In this document: one piece after another, positions 1-11,419 of the stretch | Position numbering within the stretch: position 1 is the stretch's first letter | How the letters are laid out: each line of letters begins with the position of its first letter | Assembly (NCBI GenBank): GCA_963575745.1 | Contig: CAUYUJ010022044.1 | Location: forward strand, 1 to 40,000 | Direction of reading: 5' to 3' | Source: Prorocentrum cordatum | Taxonomy: Eukaryota; Sar; Dinophyceae; Prorocentrales; Prorocentraceae | Length of the DNA: 40,000 nucleotides | The notes under the pieces: model-generated | Databases searched by the model: none | Seen by the model: the letters and a program-made list of their open reading frames with translations, nothing else | What the model was told of the DNA's origin: nothing | Program-made: the position numbers and the translations under genes

Positions 1-50
1 GAGGAGGAGGAGGAGGAGGAGGAGGAGGAGGAAGAGGAGGAAGAGTGTGC
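1..50. repeat. (GAG)n microsatellite at window edge
   Basis: Nearly pure GAG trinucleotide array, cut by the window start. The following 51-214 is unique sequence in which I recognise nothing. Confidence 0.9.
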
Positions 51-227
51 CGACAGCGTGAGGTGCTCAACGAGACCCCCTCCGCAAAAGGCACAGAGGC
101 CCTGTCTCGTCTCGATCGTGGCCTCCCCCCTCAGTCGGGCATGTCCTTTGCTGAAAGGGACTGAATCGTCTCCTCTCGCACAAGCTCCCTTGGTCACCGC
201 ACATTTGCTGAAACTGGAATCGAAACT

Positions 228-434
228 CCTCCTCCTCCTCAGTCTTCCTCCTCCGCCTCCTCCGCCTCCTCCTTCCTCTTCCTCTTCCTCTTCCTCTTCC
301 TCTTCCTCTTCCTCTTCCTCTTCCTCTTCCTCCTCCTCTTCCTCAACCATTTCCTCCTCCTCCTCCTTTTCCCTGTTCCTCCTCCTCTTCCACTCCCTTT
401 TCCTCCTCTTCCTCTTCGTCCTCCTCCTCCTGGG
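228..434. repeat. TCC/TTCCTC pyrimidine tract
   Basis: Long run of TCC, TTC and TCTTCC units (poly-Ser/Leu if translated). The interval 435-639 after it is GC-rich and holds no recognisable gene. Confidence 0.9.
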
Positions 435-639
435 CGCGAGGGGAGGGGGGGGGGGTAGCCGCCGCTGGCCTCGGCGAGCGCGCCAGACTGCGTCCGCGCC
501 GCGGGGAGGGGGCCTCCCTCGCCCTCCCTTCGGAGGCTGGCCGAAGCTCGCTTGGAGCAAAACAGTCGGGCACCGCGCGAGGGGGGCGGGGAGCCACATC
601 AACTCGCGAGCACCACTGCCTGCTCCTCCTCCTCCAGGA

Positions 640-714
640 GGAGGGGGAGGAGGAGGAGGAGGAGGAGGAGGAGGAGGAGGAGGAGGAGGAGGAGGAGGAG
701 GAGGAGGAGGAGGA
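640..714. repeat. (GGA)n array at the 3' end of the LINE
   Basis: About 24 GGA units, reading TCC on the minus strand. It starts directly where the 3' untranslated part of the minus-strand non-LTR element stops, so it is either the element's microsatellite tail or the microsatellite it inserted into. A same-phase array lies at the other end of the element (5846-5935). Confidence 0.85.
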
Positions 715-795
715 TTTTTGACATCCACTGCCTCAGACCCCAACTAAATGGGGCAAATAGTTTCGCAGTCAGCTCCGGCCCCTTTCCTCTTGTGG

Positions 796-3490
796 TCAGG
801 ATGGAACCCCTTGCTGAGCCGCGAAAAGACCTCGCTGCGGACAGGAGGGTGGCCGACGCATGTCTTGGACAGGCGTCGCAACTGCCCCCCCCGTGCTGAA
901 AGCGTGACAGGCGCGACATACACAGGCAAAACTGTGGTCGTCAAAGTCAACGACTATGCAGCTGTGACCGAGAGCACGCAATTCGACAGGGTCGATGCGG
1001 AGCTGGCGTGTGCACGCTCCAGGAGCGGGCTTCACCTGCTTGCGCGAACAGCGCAGGCAGCTCGGACATTGCCAAAATCGGCCTACCCAGGCCCACTCAT
1101 GTGGAGGGCTGGCGGGCTTGGGTATTCTCGGCGGAGCTTCCACACGAGGCACACCTTCGAGGTTGGTCTTAGGCCAGCGCTCGAGCAATTTGGCAGCTAA
1201 TTTGAAGACGGCCTTTGCCGTGCGGATCGCGTGATCGAGATTCTCGCGATCGTCAGGATTCAAATCAACATGCAACCGCGCACCTGCTTTAGCCGCCATG
1301 TCGGCCGCGTTATTCCCAACAATGCGCCGACGCTCCAGGTCCGAAAGATCAGGGTCATCCGCCCTGTGGGCCTTGACCTTCTGGACCGAGCGCAGCTTGA
1401 TATTAGCGTACGCATAGCTCTGCATAACCAACCCGCTGTAGGGCCGATTGGCTGAGAGGCAGTTGACAAACGACTTGCTGTATTCTCCCACGACAGCGGC
1501 ACAGTCACTGAACATGTCCGAGGCACTGGTAAGGAGACTGGCGGCACTCGTTGGCGCCGCAAACTCCGCAGCGACAGACGTCTGGGGAAAGAAGCTGCCC
1601 AGCGCACCGTACATCTGAGCAAGGATCTTACCCGACGGACCAAGACTCACAACTCCCCACCCCGAGCGGGAAAGATCCTTGATCGATGACCGCAACCAAG
1701 AGCCGTCCGTGTAAATGTCCCCTCCAAGAGCCCTCTCCCCCTCGGAAGGAACTGGTAACCCCTCGGCCTGGTACGCTTCGGGGAAGACCTGAAACACGAC
1801 GCTGTCCAGGGCTTGTTCCTGAGACAGGGGACCAAGGGCCCACAAGGACGGGTGCGGGAAAAGGCCCGTCTCGCAGGCCAACTTAAAGCTCGGGCTGGGG
1901 TCAGCCGCGAGCTCCGCACGGATCTTGGCGAGGAGACGCTCACCAACGATCTCCACTCGATCTTCCTCGCATTCAGGGCAAAACCAAAGCCTGTGCAGGA
2001 TAGTGTCTCCAACCTGGCCACACAGAACGCACTCGTCATCTACGCAGTAACCGAGGGCGGCAGCACGGCTAAGCGGCCATACAGCCTGACAAACGAGGGC
2101 TTTGATGGCGCCTTTTTCTTTACGGGAGAACTTGGGTGGCGCCAGGGCCGCGTCAGCCAAATCAAAACACGGGCGGGCCCCACCAAGGTACCTGTTTCCA
2201 GCCTCGAACTCTAAATCCTGTAAAACCGCGCTCTTTAAACATCTCTTCAAAAGGGCAGGGGAGGTAAACAGGAGGGGAATCTGCACTCCTCTGTCGTCCG
2301 CCATCGTGAAAGGGTCCGTCGTGTCCCAGCCGAGCCTTTTCAGGGAGAGGTACATGGCCCCGACAGGGCCCTTGCAGGATCTCCAGGTACGTGGGGGTCG
2401 GGCCCAGACAGCGGACCAGGCTTCACGAATTTCGTGCCAACTGAGCGACCAGGGAGCCTTCGTCTGCAGCAACCACAACTCCTTGCAATACCGAATGATA
2501 GGTGCTACAGATCCGTACCAGGCTGGGTCTTTCTCGAGGCGAGTAAGGATCGTGAGCGAGCGACCCCCACAATTAGGCTTCAAGGTGGAAGCCGCCAACT
2601 TACGGATCTTGAGCACTTCTCCTTCGGACATGCCGTGGACCTCAGCGCCGCACTGAGCGCCTGCCAGCGGCCCTGAGACAAACACCTTGGTCGCGCGAGA
2701 GCCCAGCGTTCCACGCTGGCGGACTAAGCGGCGAGTCCTACGCAGCGCTGCATTCATCCTGGTCTTCGCCTTAGCATTGCGCCCCCTAACCCTCCTGGAA
2801 GTCCCTGGAGTGAAGTCGATGCCAAGGTTAACAGTGGTTTCCCTGTGGGGCCCAACGAGATCCCCAAAGACTTGGGAAAGCCTGTGCGAAACGAACTTAG
2901 AAGACGAGACCATGGCAGTCTTGTCCAAAGAAATCTGGGCACGCATCATAACCGTGATGGCGTGCTGAAGGGTGGAAGCCCCGTCCTGCAGGCGGGTGAC
3001 AATCTGTTCGGCCGTGCCAACAGCGTTGGGCCCAGAATCGTCGATGTAAACGTCCAGGGTAGTGTTCGGACCCAGGACCACAGAGTCGAAAAAATCAAGC
3101 CCAAACACCCTGATCATAGTCGTAGCGATCGAGCAGCCCGCAATCACGCCGTGATCTCCATACACTGGGGGAGCCACGGCCCCACACAAAACCATGAAAC
3201 GAGCCGATCGGTATCCAGCCAGACAGACCGCCATCAGGACAGGAGGAAAATTAAGCCTCTGGCCGCGCGACTCCAGCAAGGCCAGTGGAATCTGCTCGTA
3301 GTATTTCAACATATCGTAAAAAATAGCTCCAACGTGCTGGCCTGACGACGTGCTGCGTTCAGCCGAGACCGACTGGCGCCACACCACGTCCGAAGCCGAC
3401 CTATGCTTCCCAGCAGCCCAGTAGGGCCTATCATTGGCTTCCTCCCAGGCCACGGCATAGGGCCTCCGAATGCGGCCCCAGATGCGAAAA
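796..3490 (-). pseudogene. LINE ORF2, downstream half: RT core, RNase H, Cys-rich tail
   Basis: This frame opens on RT sequence (RIWGRIRRP, then AGKHRSA) that continues directly from the upstream half. The polymerase active site YIDD is encoded at 3037-3048. A CxxC...H...C motif (CVLCGQVGD, then FCPEC) follows at about 1970-2030. RNase H begins with DIYTDGSW near 1690-1720; its second acidic residue is in AAEFAAP and its third in NNAADMAAKAG. The C-terminus has two Cys pairs (QCPSCLRC and CVCRACH), probably nucleic-acid binding. The frame ends at a stop at 796-798. The same frame stays open upstream to 3792, but that part is out of phase with the RT and is not real. The domains look complete; only the frameshift at about 3487 separates them from the endonuclease. 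Confidence 0.85.
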
Positions 3491-5583
3491 GGGCTCGAAA
3501 AACCCCAATGGGGCGGAACCCAGGGACCGACTTCGGGATCATGGCCATGATCAAGGCCCGCAGTTGTCTGGGAAGCATACCAGCCGACTCGATGACCACG
3601 AACAGCTTCCCTAGGCACTCCAGGGACTCGTCGGAGAGGAACTGATAGTGCCGAAGGTAAAAGCCGTCCAAGCCGACAGCAGAGCGCCTCGAGTAAGAAC
3701 GCGAGGCAATGCGAAACTCGTCCACTGTGATCTGCGGCAGAGGCACGAGTTTGCAGCACCGAAACCGTGGAGGAGCATCTACAGCCCGCCACAGCTTACC
3801 AAATCTGCCACTCTCGTGCTTCAAGAGGGCCTGAGGGTCGCTAACCAGAGCTCCAAACCGACTCAAGGTGGAGGTGGGCCTCCAGGCCGCAGGGTCCTTG
3901 GAAACCTGGTGGGCCCGACGAGCTCCCTGGTTGACCCCGTCCAGGAGCCAGGAAGCCCAATCAGACCTGGCGATTTTCACAAACTCCTCGGAACAAAGCT
4001 TGTTGGCCTCTTGTAGCTGAGAATGCACCAAGTCCAGGCTGGCCTTGCACTCGTCGGGTTCCACGCCCCACAGGCAGGCCACAGAGGATGCAGCAGAGAA
4101 CGCAGCAGCGTAGCTACCTTGGTGATCCGCCACGAAAGCAGGGGGCGACGCCAGGGCAGCCTGCACCTTAGCAAAATCCGAGGGATGCTTGTCGGGGCCC
4201 AACAGCACCAACCGATAAAATGTTAAGGAGTTGGACCACAGCCATCTCATGCTGTGGAGCACAGGGTAACGGACCGAGCCGTGGTCGCGACCCAGGACGG
4301 GCCTCCACCACATCTCAACTCCTTTGCCCCGCGCCCCAAAGTAAGGGATGGACGTGCCCATCACATTGCACAGTTCTCGCTCGGCCGTGTTGGCCCATTG
4401 CTTATAGGCAGCAGCGAGAAGGGAGTCCAGCACATCCACATCCCCCCTCTGGGCCCTAACCAGGGCCTTGTCCAAAAGGGCCGAGCATTTGCCGTAACAC
4501 GGGGGCTCGGGCGACGGACCGATCGGGGCATCCAGAGCGATCGGGGGGGGCTTGCGGAACGAGAGGACGTGAAGATTGGCAATTCCGACATGGATTTGGA
4601 TCCGAACGGGCAGGTGGGGGTGGAACGTGCTCCCATCAAAATTCTTAGAAACTGAGCTGACGGCCTTCGCGAGACCGCCCGACAGAACGAAGAAGTCGAA
4701 GCACTTGGGAACGCCAGTGCCGTAACACGTGGGCCCGTCCGCAGCCACCAGCTGGCCCTTAAGATTGTGAACGAACTCGCTCTCGTGGAGCGTGGGCGGC
4801 TCGAGATTGAAGTCGCCGCCCATCAAGAAGGGCATCCCGGAAGTCGAAAAATGAGCACCAAGGGCCCCCAGGATGTCGAGGTTCGCTTCACTGAGCCCTT
4901 CCGAATCCCGAAGGTAGAGAGAGGAGATGAGGATGGCCTGGCCCTCTGGGGGGTGGACAACTCCAACCACGGCCCTGTGGGGCCAGAGCTCAGCAGAGCC
5001 CAAGCTGTGTAAGCCTAGCCAGCTACGGGCCAGGATGGCGACACCACAGGAGGGGCCTCCCCCCTCTCCAAGGGTCCCTGGGGCCCAGAGGGATTTCCAG
5101 CCGTGCCTGAAGCAGAAAGCAGACGCCACTTCAATAGCATCCCCAGCCTGGAGCTTGTGCTCCTGGACAAGGAGAACATGGGCAGAACACCTGGGGAGCC
5201 AGTCTCTCACCGACGACCAAGCGTTGCCGTTAACAGTTTCCACGGCCAGGGAAAATTCTTCCGAGGGGGGGGCATCGGGGACGGTAGGGCAGCCACGAGC
5301 GTCAGCTCCCAGAATCCAAGCATCTCGCCGTGCAACCAGGGGAGCACGATGCGTCCCCTGAATTAACATCGTGTCACCGCTCGCATGAACTGGCAAAATT
5401 ACACGAGCAAGATTCTTCACGGACGGATTGGAGCAACCGTGCTTCGGGGCCGCCGAGACCGACGGCACCGAACCACACCGAGGATTACGTGAGCTGGGGC
5501 CAAAGAGTGGGGAGCCAGGCGTGCTGCAAAGCTTGACCCTCTCAAGAATGGCCGAAAAAATCTCCGATTCGATGCCCCCCGCT
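3487..5583 (-). pseudogene. LINE ORF2, upstream half: endonuclease and RT N-terminus
   Basis: The frame encodes an endonuclease/exonuclease/phosphatase-fold domain. TVNGNAWSS lies near 5215-5250, VQEHKL (catalytic Glu) near 5149-5166, GGDFNLEP (Asp and Asn of the active site) near 4799-4824, and a terminal HPHLPVRI where family members usually have SDH. About 250 residues later the RT begins: RRSAVGLDGF, then MIPKSVPGFRPIGVF at about 3510-3555, typical of RT motifs 1-2. The frame loses the RT just after RALF, at a run of four A (3487-3490, T on the coding strand), and the RT resumes in the 796-3490 frame. The upstream limit is uncertain: the frame is open beyond 5583 into microsatellite, and the first plausible Met is at 5369. 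The endonuclease nicks target DNA to prime reverse transcription. Confidence 0.8.
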
Positions 5584-5845
5584 TCACATCGAGACGTCAA
5601 GCGGGGGGCCGCCCTTGCCAGACGCCTTGTTGGCTGCCAGAGCGCGCGCAGCCTCACGCATCTTGGCCAGGTCAGGCGGAGGAGCAGCCGAAGATCCACT
5701 GGCCGCCTGTCCAGTGCCTGCAGAAGATCCCGTAGTCGGAGTCGATGGAGCCGACGTCGGGGCTGGCTGGGCTGTTGGTTCAGCCTGGGCCGCCTGTCCA
5801 GGAGCAGGAGCGCCGTCAGCAGGTTGCCCTTGCCCATCAGCTTCA
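5584..5845 (-). pseudogene. LINE ORF1, C-terminal fragment
   Basis: About 87 codons of Ala/Pro/Gly/Thr-rich sequence (PEADGQGQPADG at its start, LAANKASGKGGPPLDVSM at its end), closed by a stop at 5584-5586 next to the ORF2 frame. Position and composition suit the end of a LINE first ORF. The upstream part is missing and replaced by a GAG microsatellite. No zinc knuckle or RRM is left to confirm it. Confidence 0.4.
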
Positions 5846-5935
5846 GGGAGGAGGAGGAGGAGGAAGAGGAGGAGGAGGAGGAGGAGGAGGAGGAGGCAGA
5901 GGAGGAGGAGGAGCAGGAGGAGCAGGACAGGAGAA
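5846..5935. repeat. (GAG)n array at the 5' end of the LINE
   Basis: GAG/GGA units with a few interruptions. It abuts the truncated end of the LINE and has the same strand phase as the array at 640-714. The next 5936-6195 is unique sequence without a recognisable gene. Confidence 0.85.
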
Positions 5936-6195
5936 TGAACATGGAGGGTGTGGGGGGGCGAGGATGCAGGAGGATGCAGGATGATGGATGGGAGCCTTGT
6001 GACAGTGTTTCCAAGACCCAGAGGAGACTTCTTGCCTCGGGGGAACTCCTGTGGCCGGAGGGCCACCATATCTCACCACCCTGGCCCCTTCAGGCGGGGG
6101 CGGCGGAGTGGCGGGGGCGGTGGCCACATAGGTCTCCAGCTGGCATTAATCTCTTTTTATTTTCTACCCCCCTTCGGGCTTGCTCGTCGGTGGGT

Positions 6196-6424
6196 GCGGA
6201 TTACGATGACGATGCTAATTCTGATAATGATGATAGTGTTGATGGAGGTGACGCTGCTGCTGATGATGATCATGATGCTGATGAAGATGATGAGGTTGAT
6301 GCTGATCACGATTATGGTGATGATGCTGATGCTGATGCTGCTGCCGATGATGATGATCATGATGATGATGCCGATGAGGATGGTGATGATGAATATGATG
6401 GTGCGATGCTGCTGCTGATGATGC

Positions 6425-6458
<34 letters not shown>

Positions 6459-7242
6459 CATGGGGAGGACTCGGAGGAGGCGGAGGAGGGGGAGGAGGAG
6501 GAGGAGGAAAGAAGAAGGAATATGGATGTGTGGGGGGGGGGGAAAAAACGAGGATGGACGAGGAAGAGGGGAGGAGGAGGAGGAGGAGCAGGAGGAGAAG
6601 GAGGAGGACGAGGAGGGAGGGGAGGGGGAGGGGGAGGGAGAGGGGGAGGACGAGGAGGAGGAAAACTGATAGTAAGAACATTCAGAGAAAGAGGATGATG
6701 AGGAGGAGAAGGATGCTTTAGGAAGATGACAGGACAAAGGAAGATGGCGGGGGGGGGGGGAGGACAAGGATGGACGAGGATGGAGGGGGAGGTGGAGGAG
6801 GAGGAGGAGGAGGAGGAGGAGGAGGGGGTGGAGAAAGAGGAGCAGAAGGAGGATGAGGAAGCGGAGGAGGAGGAGGCACAGGATGGGGGAGGAGGAGGAG
6901 GAGGCGGAGGTGGTGGAGGAGGAGGATGAGGAGAAGGAGGAGGGGGAAGGATCATGATGATGCTGCTGATGATGCTGCTGATGATGATGTTTTTATGATG
7001 ATGCTGATGGTGAGGTCGAGGATGAGGAGAAGGGGGAGGCGGGAAAGATCATGATGATGCTGCTGATGATGATGCTGATGCTGCTGATTATTATGATGAT
7101 GTTGATGATGAGGACGAGGATGAGGAGAATGGGGAGGAAGATATTGATGATGATGCTGCTGATGATGATGATGCTGATGATGCTGAGGGGGAGCAGGATG
7201 GGGGTGGATGAGGAATGGAGGAGGACGAGGAGGAGGAGGACC
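6196..7242. repeat. Compound GAT/GAG/GATGCT microsatellite block
   Basis: One kilobase of GATGAT, GATGCT, GAGGAG and GGGGGA repeats, switching between a GAT-rich part (6200-6460), a GAG-rich part (6460-6950) and a GAT/GCT part (6950-7200). All frames stay open for long stretches as Asp/Glu, Met/Leu or Ser/Pro/His runs; none is a credible protein. Confidence 0.9.
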
Positions 7243-7506
7243 AGTGTAAACCCAAGAGTCACCAGCGATGTTGGAATAAACCCTCCCCCAAAGCTCCCTC
7301 TCCATATGCCCCATACAACGGTTCACTTCCACAAAGAGGCCTGCCTCATTGGAAGACAACCGTTTGAATACCCTGAAACATGCCAGACTAGTATTCTCGG
7401 TATTCGAACGCCACGGATGAACCTGACGGCTGCGTCTTGATAATCCCGAATCGTGCCAGACCGCCATTCCTGGGACCTCAACTCCGCGAATCATCGTAAC
7501 TGCTGC
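7243..7506. other. Unique spacer, no gene seen
   Basis: Ordinary-complexity DNA between two microsatellite blocks. No codon pattern, domain or RNA gene was recognised on either strand. Confidence 0.5.
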
Positions 7507-7905
7507 GCCCTCAACATCGTGAGCCCTTCCGAAAGAACATTTCTGGTACGTCGATCATGGGGAACCGTGAAACACTTGAATTGTGTACCATGTGCGCAGC
7601 GCTAAGGCGAGAACCACATCTTGAACACTACCCGCCCTCAATCCGTGAAGCCCTTGTAAATTCTGAAAACGAATGGGCGCGGCGCTAAAGCGAGAACCAC
7701 ATTTTCAAAACTACCAGCCCTCAATCCGTGAAACCCTTGCGACGTCTTAGAACGAATGTGCGCGGCACTAGAGCGAACACCACCTTTTGAGCAGTTCGCC
7801 CTCAATCCGTGAAACTCTTGAAACTTCTGAAATCGAGTATACGCGGCGCGAAGGCGATAGCCATATTTTGAAAACCACCCGCCCTCCATCTGTGAATATG
7901 TTGTC
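7507..7905. repeat. Degenerate 82-bp tandem repeat
   Basis: The motif GCCCTCAATCCGTGAA recurs at 7634, 7717, 7798 and, diverged, 7881 (spacing 83, 81, 83), with a more distant copy at 7507. Between copies the text GCGCGGCGCTAAAGCGAGAA is repeated with changes. No protein or RNA role is apparent. Confidence 0.75.
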
Positions 7906-8108
7906 AACTTTTAAGCGTCATGCCCATGACGGGTGAGGAAGTCTCAGGCGAACCGCCCCGCCTGCCCTAAACAAACTGGCCTCGGGGTGCGACAGGAGGA
8001 GAAATAATTGAGGATGATGAGGAGGATAGGGGAGGATGCTGATGAGGAGGACGATGAGGAGGAAGAGGAGGAGGATGAGGAGGGGGAGGAGGGGGAGACG
8101 GAGGAGGA

Positions 8109-8112
<4 letters not shown>

Positions 8113-8200
<88 letters not shown>
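8113..8200. repeat. (GAT)29 pure microsatellite
   Basis: About 29 uninterrupted GAT units. The purity implies recent expansion compared with the interrupted arrays around it. Confidence 0.9.
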
Positions 8201-8201
<1 letters not shown>

Positions 8202-9297
8202 GCAAGCGGATGGGGAAGAAGGACCGGAGGAGCAGGCGGATCAGGAGGAGGATAGAGGTGGAGGAGGGGGAGGAGGAGGATGATGATGAGGAGGGAGAGG
8301 ATGACGAGGAGGAGGATGATAATGATGATGCGCGGCGGATGAAGGGGACGAGGAGTAGGAGGAGGATGAGGAGGGTGGATGAGAAGAATGATGCTGATGC
8401 TGAAGCTGATGACGGTGATGCTGCTGCTGATGATGCTGCTGATGCTGATGCTGATCAGGCTGCTGATGATGACGATGATGCTGCTGCTGCTGATGCTGAT
8501 GATGATGATGCTGATGATGCTGATGCGGGTGGCGGCGACGATGATGATGCTGCTGATGCTAAGGATGATGCTTAGGCCGCTGATGATGCTGATGCTGAGG
8601 ATGCTGCTGAACATGATGATGAACATGACGATGATGATGCTGCATGTTGATGACAGTGATAATGATGCTGATGCTGATGATGGTGTTGGTGATGATGTTC
8701 ATGATGAGAAAGGGACGGATGATGATGGGGGGATGAGATGGAGGGACGAGTATGGATGACGGGCGGGACGACGCTGAGGGTGAAGAGGCGGAGGCGGAGG
8801 ATGAGGAGCAGTAGGAGGAGGGGGAAGCTGCGGAGGGAGGAGGATGATGATGAGCAGGAGGACGACGATGGAGGAGGTTTGCAGGCGGAGGGAAGAAGAT
8901 ATGAATATGCAGGATGCGGGGGAGTCGGAAGAAGAGGAGAGCGAGGATGAGAATAAGGATGCAAGGATGCGGATGCGGAGGAGGAGGAGGCCGAGGAGGA
9001 GGAGGATGAAGAAAAGGAGGAGGACGAGGAGGAACGGAGGAGGATGAGGAGGAGGCGGAGGAGGAGGGAGGGGGGGGGGAGATGAGCAGGAGGATGATGC
9101 TGATACTGGTGAGGAGGAGGAGGAAGAGGAGGAAGAGGTGGCGGAGGAAAATGAGGATACTAAGGATGAGGAGGCGGAGGAGGCAGAGGAGGAGGAGGAC
9201 AAAGATGGGGAGGAGGGGAAGGAGGACGTGACGGACGAGGAGGAGTAGGAGGAAGATGAGGAGGAGGAGCAGGACGATGAGGAGGAGGACCGAGCAA

Positions 9298-9351
9298 GAG
9301 GAGGAGGAGGAGGAGGAGGAGGAGGAGGAGGAGGAGGAGGAGGAGGAGGAA
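9298..9351. repeat. (GAG)n pure run
   Basis: About 17 uninterrupted GAG units inside the larger compound block. Confidence 0.85.
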
Positions 9352-10991
9352 GAGGAGGCGCGACAACGATGAGTCTGGCAGGGGGGGGGAGGGGGGGGGG
9401 GGCAAGAGGCGCTGATAAGGACGCGGGGGGAGGACGGAGGAGGGAGGATGGAGGAGGAGAACGATGAGGAGGAGGAGGACGAGGAGGAAGAAGATGGAGG
9501 GGGACTGTAGAGTGGTGGGGACGAGGCATGAGGAGGGAATGGAAGGCGGAGGGATGGAGGGATTATGAAGGAGATGGCGGAGGGAGTGGAGAGAGGAAGT
9601 GGATGATGTGAAGGGCACGGAGGAGGGTCGGAGGAAGATGGGGCAGTATGGAGGACGAGGAGGGGGACGCGGGGGAAGATGACGAGGAGGAGGAGGAGGA
9701 TGAAGAGGATAACGAGGGGGTGTAGGGAAGATTATATCGCAGGAGGCGAAGTAGGAGGAGGGATGCTGATGACGGATGCTGGGATGCTGATGATGATGAC
9801 GCTGGCGATTCCGACGAGTGTGATGATGATGCTGCTGATGGTGATGCTGCTGTCGAATACGAAAGTGAACACGACAGTGATAATAATGACGATGCTGATG
9901 AGTGGTGGCGATGATGGTGCGGACGATGCGGACGCTGTCGTTGCTGCTGCTGATGATGAAGATGCAGATGCTCATGACGAAGCGGAATATAACGATGCTC
10001 ATGCTGATGGTAGCGATGTTGCTGACGATGCTGATGATGCTGGTGATGAGAAGGGCAATGATGATGGTGGTCGTGCGTCTGATGATGATGATGGTGGTGG
10101 TAATGGTGCTGCTGATGCTGATGCGACTGCTGCTTATTATGATGATGTCGATGCTGGTGCTGGCGTGGGTGATGCTGGTGATGATGCTGTTGTCGATGCT
10201 GACGGTGATGCTGATGGTGAACATGTCGATGATGCTGCTGCTGATGCTGATGATGCTGGGGATGATGTGGCTGTTGTCGATGATGATACCGACGATGATA
10301 CTGGTGGTTGTGGTGATACTGATATGCCGCTGCTGATGATGCTGATGATGCTGATGCTTATGCGGATGACGGTGACGATGGCGACGATGATGATAGTGCT
10401 GGTGATGATTATCATGATGCTGATGATGCTGATGTTGATGTCGATGCTGTTGTTGATGATGATGATGCTGTCGATAACGATGATGATGATCCTGATGAGG
10501 TTTATGATCCTGCTGATCATGGTGATGATGGCGCTGTTGGTAATGATGAGACGGATGGTGATACTGACAATGATACTGATACCGATGATGCTGCAAATAA
10601 TGGTGATGCTGGTGATGATGCTGATGATTATGAAGCTGATGATGATGCAGATGTAGATGATGTTGATGATGATGGTGATGCTGCTGATGCACCTGCTAAT
10701 GGGGAGGGTTACGATGCTGATTATGACGATTATGTTGATGATGCTGCTGATGCTGATGCTGCTGATGATGATGCTGATGCTGACGATGATGGTGGTGTCA
10801 ATGCTGATGATGATGCTAAGGATGGTACGGAGGAGGAAGAGGAGAACGAGGGGGATACTGATGATACTGATGATGAGGATGATGCTGAGGAGGAGGAGGA
10901 GGAGAAGGGGAGGAGGCGGGAGGAGGATCAGGATTGAGGAGGAGGAGGCAACGGAGGAGGAGGAGGAGGAGGAGCAGGAGGAGGAGGAGGA

Positions 10992-11092
10992 TGCACCCTT
11001 TTCCACAGGCCAGATAATTCTCGCGGTGGCGCAGGGGATTCGCTTGCGACATAAGCGAGCCAGAACATCTGAGAGTTAGCTCGCACACCTTG
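10992..11092 (-). repeat. Split direct repeat B2 (element 3' end)
   Basis: 101 bp starting TGCACCCTTTTCCAC and ending CGCACACCTTG, repeated at 11260-11360 with about five differences. It borders GGA microsatellite on its left. Confidence 0.9.
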
Positions 11093-11154
11093 ACTCAGCT
11101 TACGCAGTATATAGCTTCTACAACTGAAGGGGCACGTGGTGGGATGGCTAAGGG

Positions 11155-11259
11155 CACAAAGAAGACTGATTGAGCCGCAATGGTTGCGGCCAGGCGGGAA
11201 AACACAGCATTGCACGCTCTGTGTCACTTTGCTGCGCTCCGTTTCACACTGCTGCTACA
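11155..11259 (-). repeat. Split direct repeat A2
   Basis: 105 bp containing TTGAGCCGCAATGGTTGCGG and ending GCTGCTACA, repeated at 17305-17409. It directly abuts B1, forming the A2/B1 junction that mimics the circular joint. The 62 bp between B2 and A2 (11093-11154) is not repeated elsewhere in the window. Confidence 0.9.
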
Positions 11260-11360
11260 TGCACCTTTTTCCACCGGCCAGATAATTCTCGCGGTGGCGC
11301 AGGGGATTCGCTTGCGACAGAAGAGAGCCAAAACATCTGAGAGTTAGCTCGCACACCTTG
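11260..11360 (-). repeat. Split direct repeat B1
   Basis: Second copy of the B repeat, starting TGCACCTTTTTCCACC, at the downstream end of the coding region and adjoining A2. Confidence 0.9.
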
Positions 11361-11419
11361 CCAACAACCGCCATTAACTGCGACCTGGCGGTTGAGGCGG
11401 CACTCCCTCCCAAAACGAC

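Larger units (their letters stand above)
715..5845 (-). mobile_element. 5'-truncated non-LTR (LINE) retrotransposon
   Basis: About 5.1 kb on the minus strand holding, in order, the tail of a first ORF, an apurinic-type endonuclease, a reverse transcriptase, a Cys/His motif, an RNase H domain and a C-terminal Cys-rich tail. A short 3' UTR (795-715) runs into TCC repeat. The 5' side is cut inside ORF1 at a GAG/CTC microsatellite, as expected for incomplete target-primed reverse transcription. APE endonuclease plus RNase H places it among the LINE clades that carry RNase H (the I/R1 side of the tree); I cannot name the clade. A one-base frameshift splits the large ORF, so this copy is dead as it stands. 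Confidence 0.85.
8000..10990. repeat. 3-kb compound microsatellite (GAT, GAG, GATGCT, GGA)
   Basis: Continuous low-complexity DNA. It is GAG/GAT-rich to about 8380, GATGCT-rich to about 8700, GAG/GGA-rich to about 9760, GATGCT/GATGAT-rich to about 10830, then GGA again to the edge of the DIRS-type element. No unique gene is embedded. The long open frames here, on both strands, are homopolymeric or dipeptide-like and are not genes. Confidence 0.9.

Noticed and set aside
58-747. Plus-strand open frame with poly-Ser and poly-Gly
   Set aside because: It is a TCC tract plus a GGA tract joined by GC-rich DNA. No unique domain, and it runs into the LINE tail.
3500-3792. N-terminal extension of the RT/RNase H frame
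   Set aside because: This part is out of phase with the real RT sequence, which lies in the endonuclease frame here.
5428-6669. 413-codon plus-strand frame rich in Glu and Asp
   Set aside because: Antisense to LINE ORF1 and then microsatellite; no real protein features.
9160-10692. 510-codon minus-strand His/Ile/Pro-rich frame
   Set aside because: Translation of GAT/GCT/GAG microsatellite. Every frame is open there.
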